DNA of 64,000 nt from DATFJT01 sp965230755 (GCA_965230755.1 CBDDLT010000003.1:280281-344280), one strand, 5' to 3'; shown: positions 44,873 through 54,456, numbered from the stretch's first letter. Translations and numbers: made by a program. The notes: generated from the sequence alone by a model not told the origin.

Positions 44873-46435
44873 ATGTTTTTCGATTTAGACGATAGCTTCA
44901 CACAACAATTACCGGCGGATCCCGTTGCGGAAAACTACCGACGACAGGTCCGAAACGCCTGTTTTTCCTACGTTAGACCTAAGAAAGCTCATAGCCCAGA
45001 GCTAATTCACATTTCGGAAACATTGGCTTCTGAATTAGGCATAAATAAAAGGGATTTATCTTCTCCTCAGTTCTTAAAAATTTTCAGCGGAAACGAGTTA
45101 TTCGAAAATACCCGGCCTTACTCCATGTGTTATGGCGGGCATCAATTCGGTCACTGGGCGGGACAACTCGGTGATGGCAGAGCCATCAACCTATTTCAGG
45201 CTAGAACAAATAATAAGAGTTGGACTTATCAGCTTAAAGGAGCCGGCGAAACTCCATACTCTAGAAATGCTGACGGACTTGCAGTTCTTAGATCATCTAT
45301 AAGAGAGCATTTATGTAGTGAGGCCATGCACCATTTGGGAATTCCAACAACGAGGTCATTATCACTGATGCTTAGCGGAGACATAGTGGAAAGAGATATG
45401 ATGTATGATGGAAATCCTCAGTGGGAAAAAGGCGCCATCGTTTGCAGAGTGGCAGAGAGTTTTATTCGGTTTGGAAACTTTGAAATCCTGGCGGCTCAAA
45501 GAGATATGGAAACCCTAAAGAAGCTGGCGGATTATACCATCGAAAACTACTTTCCCGAAATCGATTCTCCCTCAACGACCAAGTATGTTGATTTTTTTAG
45601 AACGGTATCAAAAAACACCTTAAAAATGATCGTTCACTGGCAACGTGTTGGTTTTGTACATGGCGTCATGAACACCGACAACATGTCTATTTTTGGGTTG
45701 AGCATTGATTATGGACCTTATGGATTTTTGGATCCTTATGACCCAAACTGGACCCCCAATACAACAGACCGAGCTACAAAGAGATATCGTTTTGGTCAAC
45801 AGGCGTACATTGCTCAATGGAACCTTTACCAGCTTGCGAATGCGCTCTACCCTTTGGTCAACGAGGCCAAACCTTTCGAGGAGATTTTAGTTGAATTTTC
45901 CTCCGAATATGAGCGTGAATTTCTAGCCATGATGAAAGCAAAAATCGGCTTGGAATTATACGATATCAATGATGCTGTTTTGATCGAAACCCTGCTTAAA
46001 AACATGGAAATGGTGGAAACCGATTATACCATCTTCTTTCGACTGCTTGGCTTCATTACTGAAGAAAATTTTGACCAATGGGAAAGCATTCTATTACCTG
46101 CATTCTACGATCCAAATGACCTAAAAGAAGATCAAAAGAAGATTTGGTTAGAATGGATGACAGACTATTCGAAAAGGCTGGTAAAAGAAACGAATTCCAG
46201 TCAAAAGAGATTGGATCTGATGAACAAAACAAACCCCAAATACATTCTGAGAAACTATATGGCCCAACTGGCCATTGATCAAGCCAATAAAGGGAGTTAT
46301 GACCTAATTTCTGAATTCTATCAATTGCTCCAAAAGCCCTATGATGAGCAAGGTGAAATGGAGAAATGGTTTGCCAAAAGACCAGACTGGGCTCGAAATA
46401 AGATTGGGTGTTCTATGTTGAGTTGTAGTTCTTAA
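44873..46435 (+). CDS. selO: SelO-like protein AMPylator (YdiU family)
   Basis: SelO is a pseudokinase that transfers AMP to protein hydroxyls. The 520-residue protein has AENYRRQVRNACFSYVRP, YGGHQFGHWAGQLGDGRAINL (the glycine-rich loop with flipped ATP), TYQLKGAGETPYSRNADGLAVLRSSIREHL, and HGVMNTDNMSIFGLSIDYGPYGFLD with the metal-binding N and D. It ends NKIGCSMLSCSS, with the conserved Cys at the position that is selenocysteine in animals. An in-frame TGA is absent. Family members protect against oxidative stress, which fits the redox genes that follow. Confidence 0.95.
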   Translation: MFFDLDDSFTQQLPADPVAENYRRQVRNACFSYVRPKKAHSPELIHISETLASELGINKRDLSSPQFLKIFSGNELFENTRPYSMCYGGHQFGHWAGQLGDGRAINLFQARTNNKSWTYQLKGAGETPYSRNADGLAVLRSSIREHLCSEAMHHLGIPTTRSLSLMLSGDIVERDMMYDGNPQWEKGAIVCRVAESFIRFGNFEILAAQRDMETLKKLADYTIENYFPEIDSPSTTKYVDFFRTVSKNTLKMIVHWQRVGFVHGVMNTDNMSIFGLSIDYGPYGFLDPYDPNWTPNTTDRATKRYRFGQQAYIAQWNLYQLANALYPLVNEAKPFEEILVEFSSEYEREFLAMMKAKIGLELYDINDAVLIETLLKNMEMVETDYTIFFRLLGFITEENFDQWESILLPAFYDPNDLKEDQKKIWLEWMTDYSKRLVKETNSSQKRLDLMNKTNPKYILRNYMAQLAIDQANKGSYDLISEFYQLLQKPYDEQGEMEKWFAKRPDWARNKIGCSMLSCSS

Positions 46436-46863
46436 GGTATACTATTAGTAAATTGATTTAAATAAATAGTCAAAAGACTAGAATATAAATTATAAGAAAA
46501 TTAACAAATTATCATTTACTTATCCTATATTTTTCGTAAATTTTATTTACTAAAGGTTTGGACAACCATATTATTTCATCAAGTTTACGTTTAATTTATT
46601 AGCCATAGCTTCACCGAAAAAGAAGTGGCGGTTTCATACCATTAACTTTTAATCAATAAATCCAAAAGCGTTCTATAGTGCATAATAATCCCAATAGTAA
46701 AAATTAATGTCGTTAAGAACAGTCAATTTAATTTCCAGGTAACGGCAGTTATCTTCTCAATTTTTTAATCATTGTTATTAAAAACCTAAGCGCATAATAT
46801 GTTTTATTAGGACTCCTACCTATATTTGTCATATTATTTTTAATACTTAAAAAATTCATCATT
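46436..46863. other. Long AT-rich region before the thioredoxin-like gene
   Basis: No ORF or RNA gene was recognised in the first 360 bases. The final part holds a TAGGACTCCTA palindrome and a TATATTTG box (see separate entry). No terminator for selO is evident. Confidence 0.5.
46806..46828 (+). promoter_or_regulatory. Operator palindrome and -7 box of the thioredoxin-like gene
   Basis: A palindrome ATTAGGA-C-TCCTA (46806-46818) ends two bases before the TATATTTG box (46821-46828). A perfect -33 TTG is absent (ATG at 46799-46801 with a 19-base spacer), so the promoter is weak or needs an activator. The same palindrome core recurs at 47120-47134 near the MarR-like gene. Confidence 0.6.
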
Positions 46864-47097
46864 ATGAGTAAATCAGTTTTTTATCATGCGGGTTGTTCTG
46901 TCTGTGTAAGTGCGGAAAACGATATGATTAATTTGATCGGAGAGTCTAAATTGGATATTGTTCATTTAGGGGAGGATCAATCTCGAATTGCAGAAGCAGA
47001 ACAAGCAGGAGTAAAGTCAGTCCCAGCTATCGTAACAGAGAACGGAAATGTTCTGCACATTAACTTTGGCGCTTCAATTGAGGATGTCAAAGCTTGA
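46864..47097 (+). CDS. Thioredoxin-like CxxC protein
   Basis: The 77-residue protein starts SKSVFYHAGCSVCVSAENDMINLIG and has the redox pair CSVC at residues 11-14, in the right place for a thioredoxin/glutaredoxin fold. The cis-Pro loop is KSVPAIVTENGNVLHINFG. It is shorter than thioredoxin (about 105 residues) and more like a glutaredoxin or a Trx-like minimal domain. No signal peptide is present, so it is cytoplasmic. The MarR-like gene downstream may be its regulator. Confidence 0.88.
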   Translation: MSKSVFYHAGCSVCVSAENDMINLIGESKLDIVHLGEDQSRIAEAEQAGVKSVPAIVTENGNVLHINFGASIEDVKA

Positions 47098-47111
47098 TTC
47101 AATTTTTTTGA

Positions 47112-47147
47112 CCCATATAATTAGGAATCCTAATTATATGGGTTTTT
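47112..47147 (+). terminator. Terminator hairpin built on the TTAGGAnTCCTAA palindrome
   Basis: Perfect 15-base arms (47112-47126 and 47128-47142) with a single central base are followed by five T. It terminates the thioredoxin-like transcript. The top of the hairpin, ATTAGGAATCCTAAT, is the same palindrome as in the promoter of that gene, so the site may also bind a regulator as double-stranded DNA. A one-base loop would open to some extent in RNA. Confidence 0.75.
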
Positions 47148-47161
47148 AATTGAGGATTTAG

Positions 47162-47195
47162 GATTAGGATGATTATCTTGGGATCAATCCTAATC
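47162..47195. promoter_or_regulatory. Candidate operator before the MarR-like gene
   Basis: Inverted arms GATTAGGAT (47162-47170) and ATCCTAATC (47187-47195) are 9 bases each, 16 bases apart. The half-site ATTAGGA equals that of the two tight palindromes upstream. It lies immediately before the ATG at 47203. Confidence 0.5.
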
Positions 47196-47202
47196 ATTTA
47201 GA

Positions 47203-47781
47203 ATGAAGGAATCAGAATTAAATCTAAAGATCTTAACCGGACTAGAACGACTTTCGGAAGTCTTTAAGACTTTGCTTTGGCAAAAGGCCAAAGTACATGG
47301 GTTCAGCCCCATACAAATTCAAATTCTATTATTCATCTCCAACCATCGCCAGGAATTGTGTAATGTCAGTTATCTCGCCAAAGAATTTAACGTATCAAAG
47401 CCTACAATAAGCGATGCAGTACGAGTCCTCATTGATAAGGGAATGCTGGAGAAAGATTTCACTCCAACGGATAATAGACGTTATAATCTGCTCCTCACTT
47501 CTGAAGGTACGAATAAGCTCCAAGACCTCTCTCAATATTTCACTCCGGTTCTCGATGAATTAAAAACAATGACTGAAAAAGACTCCATTCAGTTGTTTAA
47601 GATCGTTTCTAAGATCATTTTTGGACTCAATAAAAAAGGTATAATTCAAGTACAAAGAACTTGTTTTGCTTGTCGCTTCTATGCAGGAGATAGAAAAGGA
47701 AAGCACTTTTGTAATCTACTGGGTAAAAACTTACTCGATAAAGAGATTAGACTAGATTGCCCCGAATTCGAAAATAAATAA
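47203..47781 (+). CDS. MarR-like regulator with a C-terminal Cys4 cluster
   Basis: The 192-residue protein has a MarR-type winged helix (LSEVFKTLLWQKAKVHGFSPIQIQILLFI, then LAKEFNVSKPTISDAVRVLIDKGMLEK and DNRRYNLLLTSEG). The C-terminal 40 residues carry four Cys in the spacing CX2CX12CX15C (residues 154, 157, 170 and 186: TCFACRFYAG, HFCNLL, RLDCPEFE). This set suggests a metal or iron-sulphur site that could sense redox state. Such a tail is unusual for MarR proteins. The thioredoxin-like gene and shared palindromes upstream support a role in thiol control, which is inference. Confidence 0.87.
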   Translation: MKESELNLKILTGLERLSEVFKTLLWQKAKVHGFSPIQIQILLFISNHRQELCNVSYLAKEFNVSKPTISDAVRVLIDKGMLEKDFTPTDNRRYNLLLTSEGTNKLQDLSQYFTPVLDELKTMTEKDSIQLFKIVSKIIFGLNKKGIIQVQRTCFACRFYAGDRKGKHFCNLLGKNLLDKEIRLDCPEFENK

Positions 47782-47902
47782 GGCACTTTAGCTAAGGGAT
47801 TCAGTTAATTAAAGGCTTCTAAACAAAATCCAATAATTTGTTAACTGCTCTCTTATAGTAATGGCTTTCTACAATCATTGCTTAATTTTCGAAAAAACTG
47901 CA

Positions 47903-49027
47903 ATGAAGTTAGCGTACACAATATGGATTTTTCTACTAATCTCAGCTTGCAGCTCTCGACAAGAAGGAGATAGCGCTTACTTCCTAAGGCCTGACATCAG
48001 CGAACAGCAAGGTATAGTCAATAAGTATTATGTACATCAGCGATCAAATAATCAGTCCGAAATCAAAACTGATATAGAATACCGCCAATTGCAACAGCTG
48101 GGTGAAAATCTCTTCCAAGAAGTTACTTTCAACGCCGGATTACAGAAAAACGGACATCTCATCCTTGAAAAAACGGATACAGGGATAAAGGTGGTAAGTG
48201 AGTACATGATCGTTCAAGACAATTATGTTGTATTTAAAGGTGATACCATTCAGTGTCGAATTGCCGACTCCCTTTGGATGCAGTTGCCGAATCCTTCTAT
48301 TGATTTCTCCAAGAGTTGGAGTTTCAGAGGCCGAGTGATCACTCGGGAGCAAAAATCTAGTTACCTCACTGACACTATCATAAACGGTATCCAGTGCAAA
48401 ATCTTAGAGGGTAATGCAAATACGACCATTTCATTTGAAAAAGACACAACAGAAATCGAATCCCAGTCCAGTGAGGTATATGCTAAAAACATCGGTTTAT
48501 TGTATAAAAAAACTTGGAACGAAAACAGTAGTTACGAATATGAGCTGGTAGAACAAATATCAAACACAGAGTTTAATAAGATGTTGGATAAAGCTCGATA
48601 TCGGGTTGGGCATATCGACACGCTCAATGTACTTGAAGGGTCTCCTAGCGTGAAGACCTGTGAGTACTTTGATAAGATATTGGATTATTACAATGACAAG
48701 GACTCTGGATATCTGGGAGGAAAAGGAAAATTGATCAACGATCTAATGCTTTATCTGGATCCCAATTCACTCAATAACGAAACCGGATATCTCACTTTTA
48801 GATTTGTCATTAACTGTCATGGGGAAGCCGGATTTTTCACGACTGAAGAATCCGACTTGGAATTCAGAAAAAAAGATTTCTCGGAAGAAACCAGGCAACA
48901 TTTATTAGAGTTTTTGAAGTCCGTTAAAAGCTGGAAAGCGTTGAACTTGCGCGGTGAGTACAAGGACTCCTATTTTTATATCTGTTTTAAATTAAAAAAA
49001 GGTGAAATTATCGACATATTACCCTAA
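47903..49027 (+). CDS. Lipoprotein, unknown function
   Basis: The protein of 374 residues has a lipoprotein signal (WIFLLISAC). The rest is a beta-rich domain with no motif I recognise. The last part, YLTFRFVINCHGEAGFFTTEESDLEF, resembles the beta-strand segment of TonB-C-like domains in sequence pattern. Start at 47903 is chosen because the earlier ATG at 47861 gives no signal peptide. The next gene follows after one base. Confidence 0.75.
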   Translation: MKLAYTIWIFLLISACSSRQEGDSAYFLRPDISEQQGIVNKYYVHQRSNNQSEIKTDIEYRQLQQLGENLFQEVTFNAGLQKNGHLILEKTDTGIKVVSEYMIVQDNYVVFKGDTIQCRIADSLWMQLPNPSIDFSKSWSFRGRVITREQKSSYLTDTIINGIQCKILEGNANTTISFEKDTTEIESQSSEVYAKNIGLLYKKTWNENSSYEYELVEQISNTEFNKMLDKARYRVGHIDTLNVLEGSPSVKTCEYFDKILDYYNDKDSGYLGGKGKLINDLMLYLDPNSLNNETGYLTFRFVINCHGEAGFFTTEESDLEFRKKDFSEETRQHLLEFLKSVKSWKALNLRGEYKDSYFYICFKLKKGEIIDILP

Positions 49028-49028
49028 G

Positions 49029-49928
49029 ATGGGAACATGCCTTTTATCCATTCTACTCTGCACGGCATGTCAACAGGAATCGGCCCTCTATAAAAAGCAT
49101 TTTACTGAAAAGGAAAAAGCTGGGCATAGTTCCACTTTAATCAATGGTGCCGGAACTGATCTCTATTATCAAGGTACTGCTGCGGAAAGAGGTATTATTC
49201 TAGAAGCTCAAAAACTAAACCCTAATAATGGTGATGTCTATAGGGAGCTTGGGGTGCCTTATCTCAAAAGAGGTTTTGCCGTAGAAGCCAACGATTTCTA
49301 TGAGCAAGCAGTCGAGTTAAAACCGGAAGAATGGCAAGGTTACTGGGGATATTGTATCCTGTATTTCTACCGAGATTATGAAAAAGCGCTCGTTCATCTT
49401 GAGGAAATGGATGCTCGAACTCCTGATTTTATTGATTATCCCCAATCTACTTCAGTCGAATATATGAAGGGACTCTGCCACCTCCACATGGGGAATTACA
49501 ATCGTGCTATTGAACACTTGAATAAACACATTGAATTTGAAGTAAAAAGTGGAAATGAAAAGTACCTCGATCTAGCCAGAACAGTACTGGCCAATGCTTT
49601 CATTGGATTAAAAAACTATATCAAAGCAGAGCAAATTCTTAAAAAAGCCATCGACCTATCCGGAGGAAACGCAGAGGTATGGTACTATTACGCCCTAAAT
49701 CACTATTATCAAAAAAACAAATCATCAGCTACTAAGGCATTGGATAAATCCAAGGAATTATTCGAAAGTGGGCATTCACTTGGAAGGTCTTATGTAAGTG
49801 AGTTCTATCAAATCTACCAAGAAGATATCGATCGACTTCAAACTGCCCTTGATAAATCTGATGATGGTAACATCCGGCAATTGGGAGCTCATAATCCGAA
49901 AAATTCTAAAACATTAAAGTACATCTAA
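49029..49928 (+). CDS. TPR lipoprotein
   Basis: The protein of 299 residues starts MGTCLLSILLCTACQQ, a lipoprotein signal. Several tetratricopeptide-like helix pairs follow: DVYRELGVPYLKRGFAVEANDFYEQAVELKP, EWQGYWGYCILYFYRDYEKALVHLEEM, YMKGLCHLHMGNYNRAIEHLNKHI, and AEVWYYYALNHYYQKNKSSATKAL. It starts one base after the previous lipoprotein and is coexpressed with it. A GTG start at 49002 would overlap that gene and lacks the signal. The binding partner is unknown. Confidence 0.88.
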   Translation: MGTCLLSILLCTACQQESALYKKHFTEKEKAGHSSTLINGAGTDLYYQGTAAERGIILEAQKLNPNNGDVYRELGVPYLKRGFAVEANDFYEQAVELKPEEWQGYWGYCILYFYRDYEKALVHLEEMDARTPDFIDYPQSTSVEYMKGLCHLHMGNYNRAIEHLNKHIEFEVKSGNEKYLDLARTVLANAFIGLKNYIKAEQILKKAIDLSGGNAEVWYYYALNHYYQKNKSSATKALDKSKELFESGHSLGRSYVSEFYQIYQEDIDRLQTALDKSDDGNIRQLGAHNPKNSKTLKYI

Positions 49929-49948
49929 TATCAGATCAGGTATAACAC

Positions 49949-49983
49949 AAAAAAAGAAGCCAGCTTTTCGGCTGACTTCTTTT
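49949..49983. terminator. Bidirectional intrinsic terminator
   Basis: Nine-base arms (49956-49964 and 49971-49979, one mismatch that is a G-U pair on the minus strand) close a 6-base loop. Seven A precede it and four T follow. It ends both the TPR gene (plus) and the large T9SS gene (minus). Confidence 0.8.
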
Positions 49984-50010
49984 GCAATCAAATCTGTTTG
50001 AATCGAATTA

Positions 50011-53000
50011 TTAATTCGCGATTAACACTCGGCCTGATTGATGAATTCCATTTTCATTTTTGAAAGTATAGAAATATACACCATCAATTAGCCCAGTTCG
50101 AGAGTATTGTTTTGAAGAAGACAGCTCCTCTTCTATGAGAGTCCTGCCATGGATATCCTTTAGACTGAATTGAACAACTTCATCAGAAGGTATTTCAATA
50201 GTCCAGTAATCACTGACAGGATTAGGGAATAATCTAGCCAAATCATCCTTTGCATTGACATCTGGAACATCTAAAAGCACTCCATCCCAATCAATTTCAA
50301 GGAAATAAGGTGAGTCTGAAGAACCAGCCCAAATAAGCTCCGTTCTCGCTTCGTAAGAATCCGTATCCAATTCTTCCTTCAAAGTACCATTAACCAATGA
50401 TCTTAATTCCAAATGGAACAATGCAGCTTCTTCAAATATATTGAGATCTGTTCGCACCTCACCAGTTACCATAATTCTTGCTACTCCTTCCGAGTAATCC
50501 AGAAGAACCGCTTCATCAGTCGTCATAGAATTTGAAACTCCAATTATTTCAATTCGAGCTGGATCATAACCAAATATGTATTCCATTCGCATTTCAGTAG
50601 ATTGTACTTCGACATTAAAAGGAATCGAATAGCTCACTCCTGCATTCAAGATTTCATCCTCTACAATGACATCATACTTTTCTTTAAGCACATTACCAGT
50701 CGCTCTATTCCCACTGTAAGAACCGTTTAGATCTCCCATTTTAACACCTAGAATATCCATTGTCGAACCTTGGAAAGTCGAAGGATCAGTATTGTTAAAG
50801 AATTTCCATGGTGGACAAGATCCTGTGTAACTATTAAGAATTATATTATTTAATTCAATTAAATCCAAGGAAGAAACATATCCGTCTTCAGATATATCAG
50901 CCGCCAATAAAACATCAGGGTCCAATTGTCTGATCGCTAGAATATGTTCTTGCAAAAGGGCTGCATCCAAGGAAGTCACTCCATTATTCATCAAATCCTG
51001 TTTTTCCAAAATAAGCTCATCACCTCTATTGATAAAAACGCATCCAGAATTATTAGTATAGACATCTTCAATAACTTCAACATCAGTAACTGCTCTACCC
51101 CAAGGATCATGAATACATACTCTTATTCTATCGTTTCTAAATCCTCGAACGGATACTTCCGTCCAGCATTCATTGTAATTGCCGGCCTCATCCGTTACTG
51201 TAAGGATTACTCTATTAGTTCCAATATCATTTACGGTGAATAAGTTTTGGCTTAAACTCAAAGTGACTTCACCACAGTCATCATAAGAACCTGCATCAAC
51301 ATCTTCTGCACGGATATATGCTTCTCCGTTTAATCCCAAACTAACAGTCAGATTTGCTTCACATATGGCTATTGGGGGAATAAAATCTTCTGAACAATTA
51401 TCAGGACTAATATTTACCGTTATAACCTGTACCCCATTAAAAGCATCACCACTTAACCACTCTACTACAGTCCAATCTCTCAATATTTTAACAATATCCG
51501 GAGAAACAGATATATAGGTGTCCGCATAAGCAACTCCAGGCACTTCACAATCATAGTGTAGTACGGGTCTATCATAGACTTCTCCAGTACCCGTATCGGA
51601 ATCATATGTATTGTAAACGCTTAATTCATCTGGCTGTATTAAATCAAATAGAGCACTGCGACTAGAGGTAATGGTGATGTCGGATGGCCATGGATTAATA
51701 ACAAAATCAGTTTGATCATCCGCACAAATATATCTGCGCACAATCACCTCGGTCCAACATTGTGAACTATTACCTGCGTCGTCCGTTACGGTAAGAACAA
51801 CTGTGTTGGTACCAATATCCTCATTAGTGAAGGTAGTCTGACTAATGCTCAAAGTGAAATTACAGTTGTCCCAAGAACCTCCATCAACATCTTCAGGTCT
51901 CAATTCTGCCGTAAAATCCGGTCCCAACTGAAGCGCAATAGAAGAATTACAAACAGCTATTGGAGCTAGGATATCATCAGCACAATCGTCATTGCTAATA
52001 TTGATTTGGATAACTTGCTCCTCCGACTGAAGGAAAGGTTCAGGAACAGCATCCCACTGGATAACATCCCATGTTCTCACAATCCTTAAATGATCAGTAC
52101 TTTGAAAAACTTCATCATGGTAGGCATGAGCAACTACCTCGCAATCGTAATGAAGTATTGGTGCATCATAGACCTTTCCGGTATCTTGAACGGCGTCGTA
52201 CGTATTGTAAACAACTAATTCTTCTGGCTCATCCCAGTCAAGGACATCACTGAAAGAGTTAACATCTATTGTGATGTCAGACGGCCAAGGATCAATAACG
52301 AAATCCGTAGTATCCTCAGTACATATATACCTTCTTACTTCTACTTCCGTCCAACAATATGAGCTGTTACCCGAGTCATCAGTAGCAGTTAACTCAACAT
52401 GATTCATCCCAATATCTGCATTAGTAAAGTAAGTTTTATTCAAGCTTAAGCTAAAATTGCAATTATCAAATGTTCCGCCATCGACTGACGAAGGAAATAA
52501 AACCGCATCGAAATTGGAACTTAATTGCAATACAATATTTGATTCGCAAACCACCACAGGAGCTGTTTTGTCCTCAATTGTAATTCTTGCCCATGTCTCA
52601 TTCCAATTATCACCGTTTCCATCATTCTCATCTATTACGCCATCGCCATTGATGTCTTCATGTGGCCCGGGCAAACCATCTCCATTAGCATCATCCCATC
52701 CTCTAACCCAAACAACAGTTTGTGAAGATATATTCGAACAATCAAATAAAACACAGTTGTCATTAGCACTCATATTTTCGTAATACGCTCCAGCACCCTG
52801 ATCATCTTTTCTTATTCTTAGCCCAATATCGGTACAATTATCATTAGAACCATTATCAACCTGATCTGCACATAAATACGCGAATCCATCAATTCCAAGT
52901 GCTACGTGTATGTTACGATGCAATATCATAACTGGTGCAATTGCATCATTCTCACAGGGATCCTGTGCAAAGCCCATGGCTCCTGAAGCCACAAGTAACA

Positions 53001-53031
53001 TTAAAAAAATATAGTTTGTTAATTTTCTCAT
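50011..53031 (-). CDS. Large T9SS cargo protein with HYR-like repeats and dockerin-like segment
   Basis: The 1006-residue protein has a signal peptide (YIFLMLLVASGAMGFAQ). Three related blocks of about 170 residues each contain a strand pair such as VSLGLNGEAYIRAEDVDAGS, then TDEAGNYNECWTEVSVR, like bacterial HYR or cadherin-like domains. Near residue 680 a dockerin-like segment (LTSLDAALLQEHILAIRQLDP, then DISEDGYVSSLDLIELNNIIL) has two EF-hand-like loops. The last 70 residues are a T9SS type A sorting domain (LFPNPVSDYWTIEIP, ending SGRVLIAN). I chose the ATG at 53031. The nearby TTG at 53046 is less likely. Confidence 0.9.
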   Translation of the reverse strand: MRKLTNYIFLMLLVASGAMGFAQDPCENDAIAPVMILHRNIHVALGIDGFAYLCADQVDNGSNDNCTDIGLRIRKDDQGAGAYYENMSANDNCVLFDCSNISSQTVVWVRGWDDANGDGLPGPHEDINGDGVIDENDGNGDNWNETWARITIEDKTAPVVVCESNIVLQLSSNFDAVLFPSSVDGGTFDNCNFSLSLNKTYFTNADIGMNHVELTATDDSGNSSYCWTEVEVRRYICTEDTTDFVIDPWPSDITIDVNSFSDVLDWDEPEELVVYNTYDAVQDTGKVYDAPILHYDCEVVAHAYHDEVFQSTDHLRIVRTWDVIQWDAVPEPFLQSEEQVIQINISNDDCADDILAPIAVCNSSIALQLGPDFTAELRPEDVDGGSWDNCNFTLSISQTTFTNEDIGTNTVVLTVTDDAGNSSQCWTEVIVRRYICADDQTDFVINPWPSDITITSSRSALFDLIQPDELSVYNTYDSDTGTGEVYDRPVLHYDCEVPGVAYADTYISVSPDIVKILRDWTVVEWLSGDAFNGVQVITVNISPDNCSEDFIPPIAICEANLTVSLGLNGEAYIRAEDVDAGSYDDCGEVTLSLSQNLFTVNDIGTNRVILTVTDEAGNYNECWTEVSVRGFRNDRIRVCIHDPWGRAVTDVEVIEDVYTNNSGCVFINRGDELILEKQDLMNNGVTSLDAALLQEHILAIRQLDPDVLLAADISEDGYVSSLDLIELNNIILNSYTGSCPPWKFFNNTDPSTFQGSTMDILGVKMGDLNGSYSGNRATGNVLKEKYDVIVEDEILNAGVSYSIPFNVEVQSTEMRMEYIFGYDPARIEIIGVSNSMTTDEAVLLDYSEGVARIMVTGEVRTDLNIFEEAALFHLELRSLVNGTLKEELDTDSYEARTELIWAGSSDSPYFLEIDWDGVLLDVPDVNAKDDLARLFPNPVSDYWTIEIPSDEVVQFSLKDIHGRTLIEEELSSSKQYSRTGLIDGVYFYTFKNENGIHQSGRVLIAN

Positions 53032-53091
53032 TTTAATCAATTTCAAGTTTTTAATAAAGCATTTTTGAATTCGAATTCACCTCTATGACTT

Positions 53092-54456
53092 CTAAAAATG
53101 ATATTGCGTCCCCACGAACAATCCGAATTGGTGATTTTTTTTGCTGATCCCAGCATTATTATTCAAAATGCTATTATTAGATAGGAGTACATAAGGTTTG
53201 GCATAGATCGACAACTTGCGACTCAAGTCATAGGAAGCTCCTATAGAACCATACCATCTCAATCCCAGATTACTATTAAAATTGGGGTCATTTTCCTGCA
53301 CTAACTCTATATCATTGAATTCAGTATTTGGAATTGCTCCCTCAATTTTCATAAGAAAATTAGCGTATACACCTATTTCCGCCATACTACTCCATCGAGA
53401 AAATCTCTTCTGATAACCCAACTTCAAAGCGAGATCCATCGTGCTTCTTTTCGTATGCCATTGCGTATCATATTCCTTGATCGTAATGGACTCTGCATTG
53501 CCGTTAGTGACGGTATCTCCCACTGACCTTATGATTGCCTCAATCGATGTGCCGAGGGTTTCTACATTTGTTGAAGTAGACGAAAACTTAAGTCGGTCTA
53601 TACTTCTGTTGTACATTAATCCGGCTTCTACATACCAGCCGGATCTTTTCTGTATTTTAAGTCCTAATTCAGCCCCAAAATTTCCTATGTTCTTCTCCCT
53701 GCTTTTCCAGCCCTCTTTATAGTCATCTTTCTCCGGTCTCAAGCTTTGCCATTGATTGACGCCCAAGCCTCCTGACATTTGACCGTATACACTCATAAAT
53801 AGTTTTTTATACGGCTGCTTTTCGAAAGATTTTGAGAATGGCTTTGCTCCTATCACTAGCTCATCAACATTAATGCTTTCGATCCCTTGAAGTGCGATAT
53901 ATTCCCTTTTAAAATCTTGGATGAGTTTCTGGTCGAATGGACTTTCGCTTTCCACAATCCTTTCCTCTTCAGAATCCGAAACATTAACAGGTAAATCTTG
54001 GGTTTTAACGAGGCCTTCCTGTTTAACTACTACATCTGGGGTTGCTTGTTCCTCTGCCGAAATTCTATCAAGGTCTACTGTTTTCCGCGTAATATCCTCT
54101 TCCAAAGAAATCTCTCCTTCAACATGCCCTGAAGAGCTTACTCTTTGATCAGTGAATTTTTCATCCTTATCTACTTTTGGGATTTCGCTGACCCGGTGTC
54201 GGTCGTCCTGAGAAAGAGCAAAATCAGAAGAAGGCCTAATATTTTCCTCGGAGCTCGAATTATTCTCCATTGTAAAATACAGTCCACTTATGGCCAAGAC
54301 CCCAAGTAGTAGAAAAAGATAGAGCAATCTATCCTTTGATTTCTTCTTAGGTAAATCGCTTTCGATCGCATCCCATATTTCTTCCGTTCCTATTTGAACC
54401 GGGATGTTTTCAAATGCCTTTTTAATTTTGTCGTTTTGTTTGTTTTGATCCGTCAT
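53092..54456 (-). CDS. Anti-sigma factor fused to an outer-membrane beta-barrel-like domain
   Basis: The 454-residue protein starts in the ATGA overlap with the sigma gene. The first 40 residues are hydrophilic and cytoplasmic. A transmembrane helix (LLYLFLLLGVLAISGLYF) follows, then a charged linker of about 160 residues. The C-terminal 240 residues show alternating polar/hydrophobic strands typical of an outer-membrane barrel (KLFMSVYGQMSGGLGVNQW to QFGLFVGTQYHF, ending in aromatic F). An inner-membrane anti-sigma part joined to a barrel part would span the periplasm. This fusion is uncommon and the fold call is inference. Confidence 0.78.
   Translation of the reverse strand: MTDQNKQNDKIKKAFENIPVQIGTEEIWDAIESDLPKKKSKDRLLYLFLLLGVLAISGLYFTMENNSSSEENIRPSSDFALSQDDRHRVSEIPKVDKDEKFTDQRVSSSGHVEGEISLEEDITRKTVDLDRISAEEQATPDVVVKQEGLVKTQDLPVNVSDSEEERIVESESPFDQKLIQDFKREYIALQGIESINVDELVIGAKPFSKSFEKQPYKKLFMSVYGQMSGGLGVNQWQSLRPEKDDYKEGWKSREKNIGNFGAELGLKIQKRSGWYVEAGLMYNRSIDRLKFSSTSTNVETLGTSIEAIIRSVGDTVTNGNAESITIKEYDTQWHTKRSTMDLALKLGYQKRFSRWSSMAEIGVYANFLMKIEGAIPNTEFNDIELVQENDPNFNSNLGLRWYGSIGASYDLSRKLSIYAKPYVLLSNNSILNNNAGISKKNHQFGLFVGTQYHF

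Noticed and set aside
46390..46435. Selenocysteine in SelO
   Set aside because: The C-terminal position is a normal Cys codon and no in-frame TGA or SECIS-like structure is seen.
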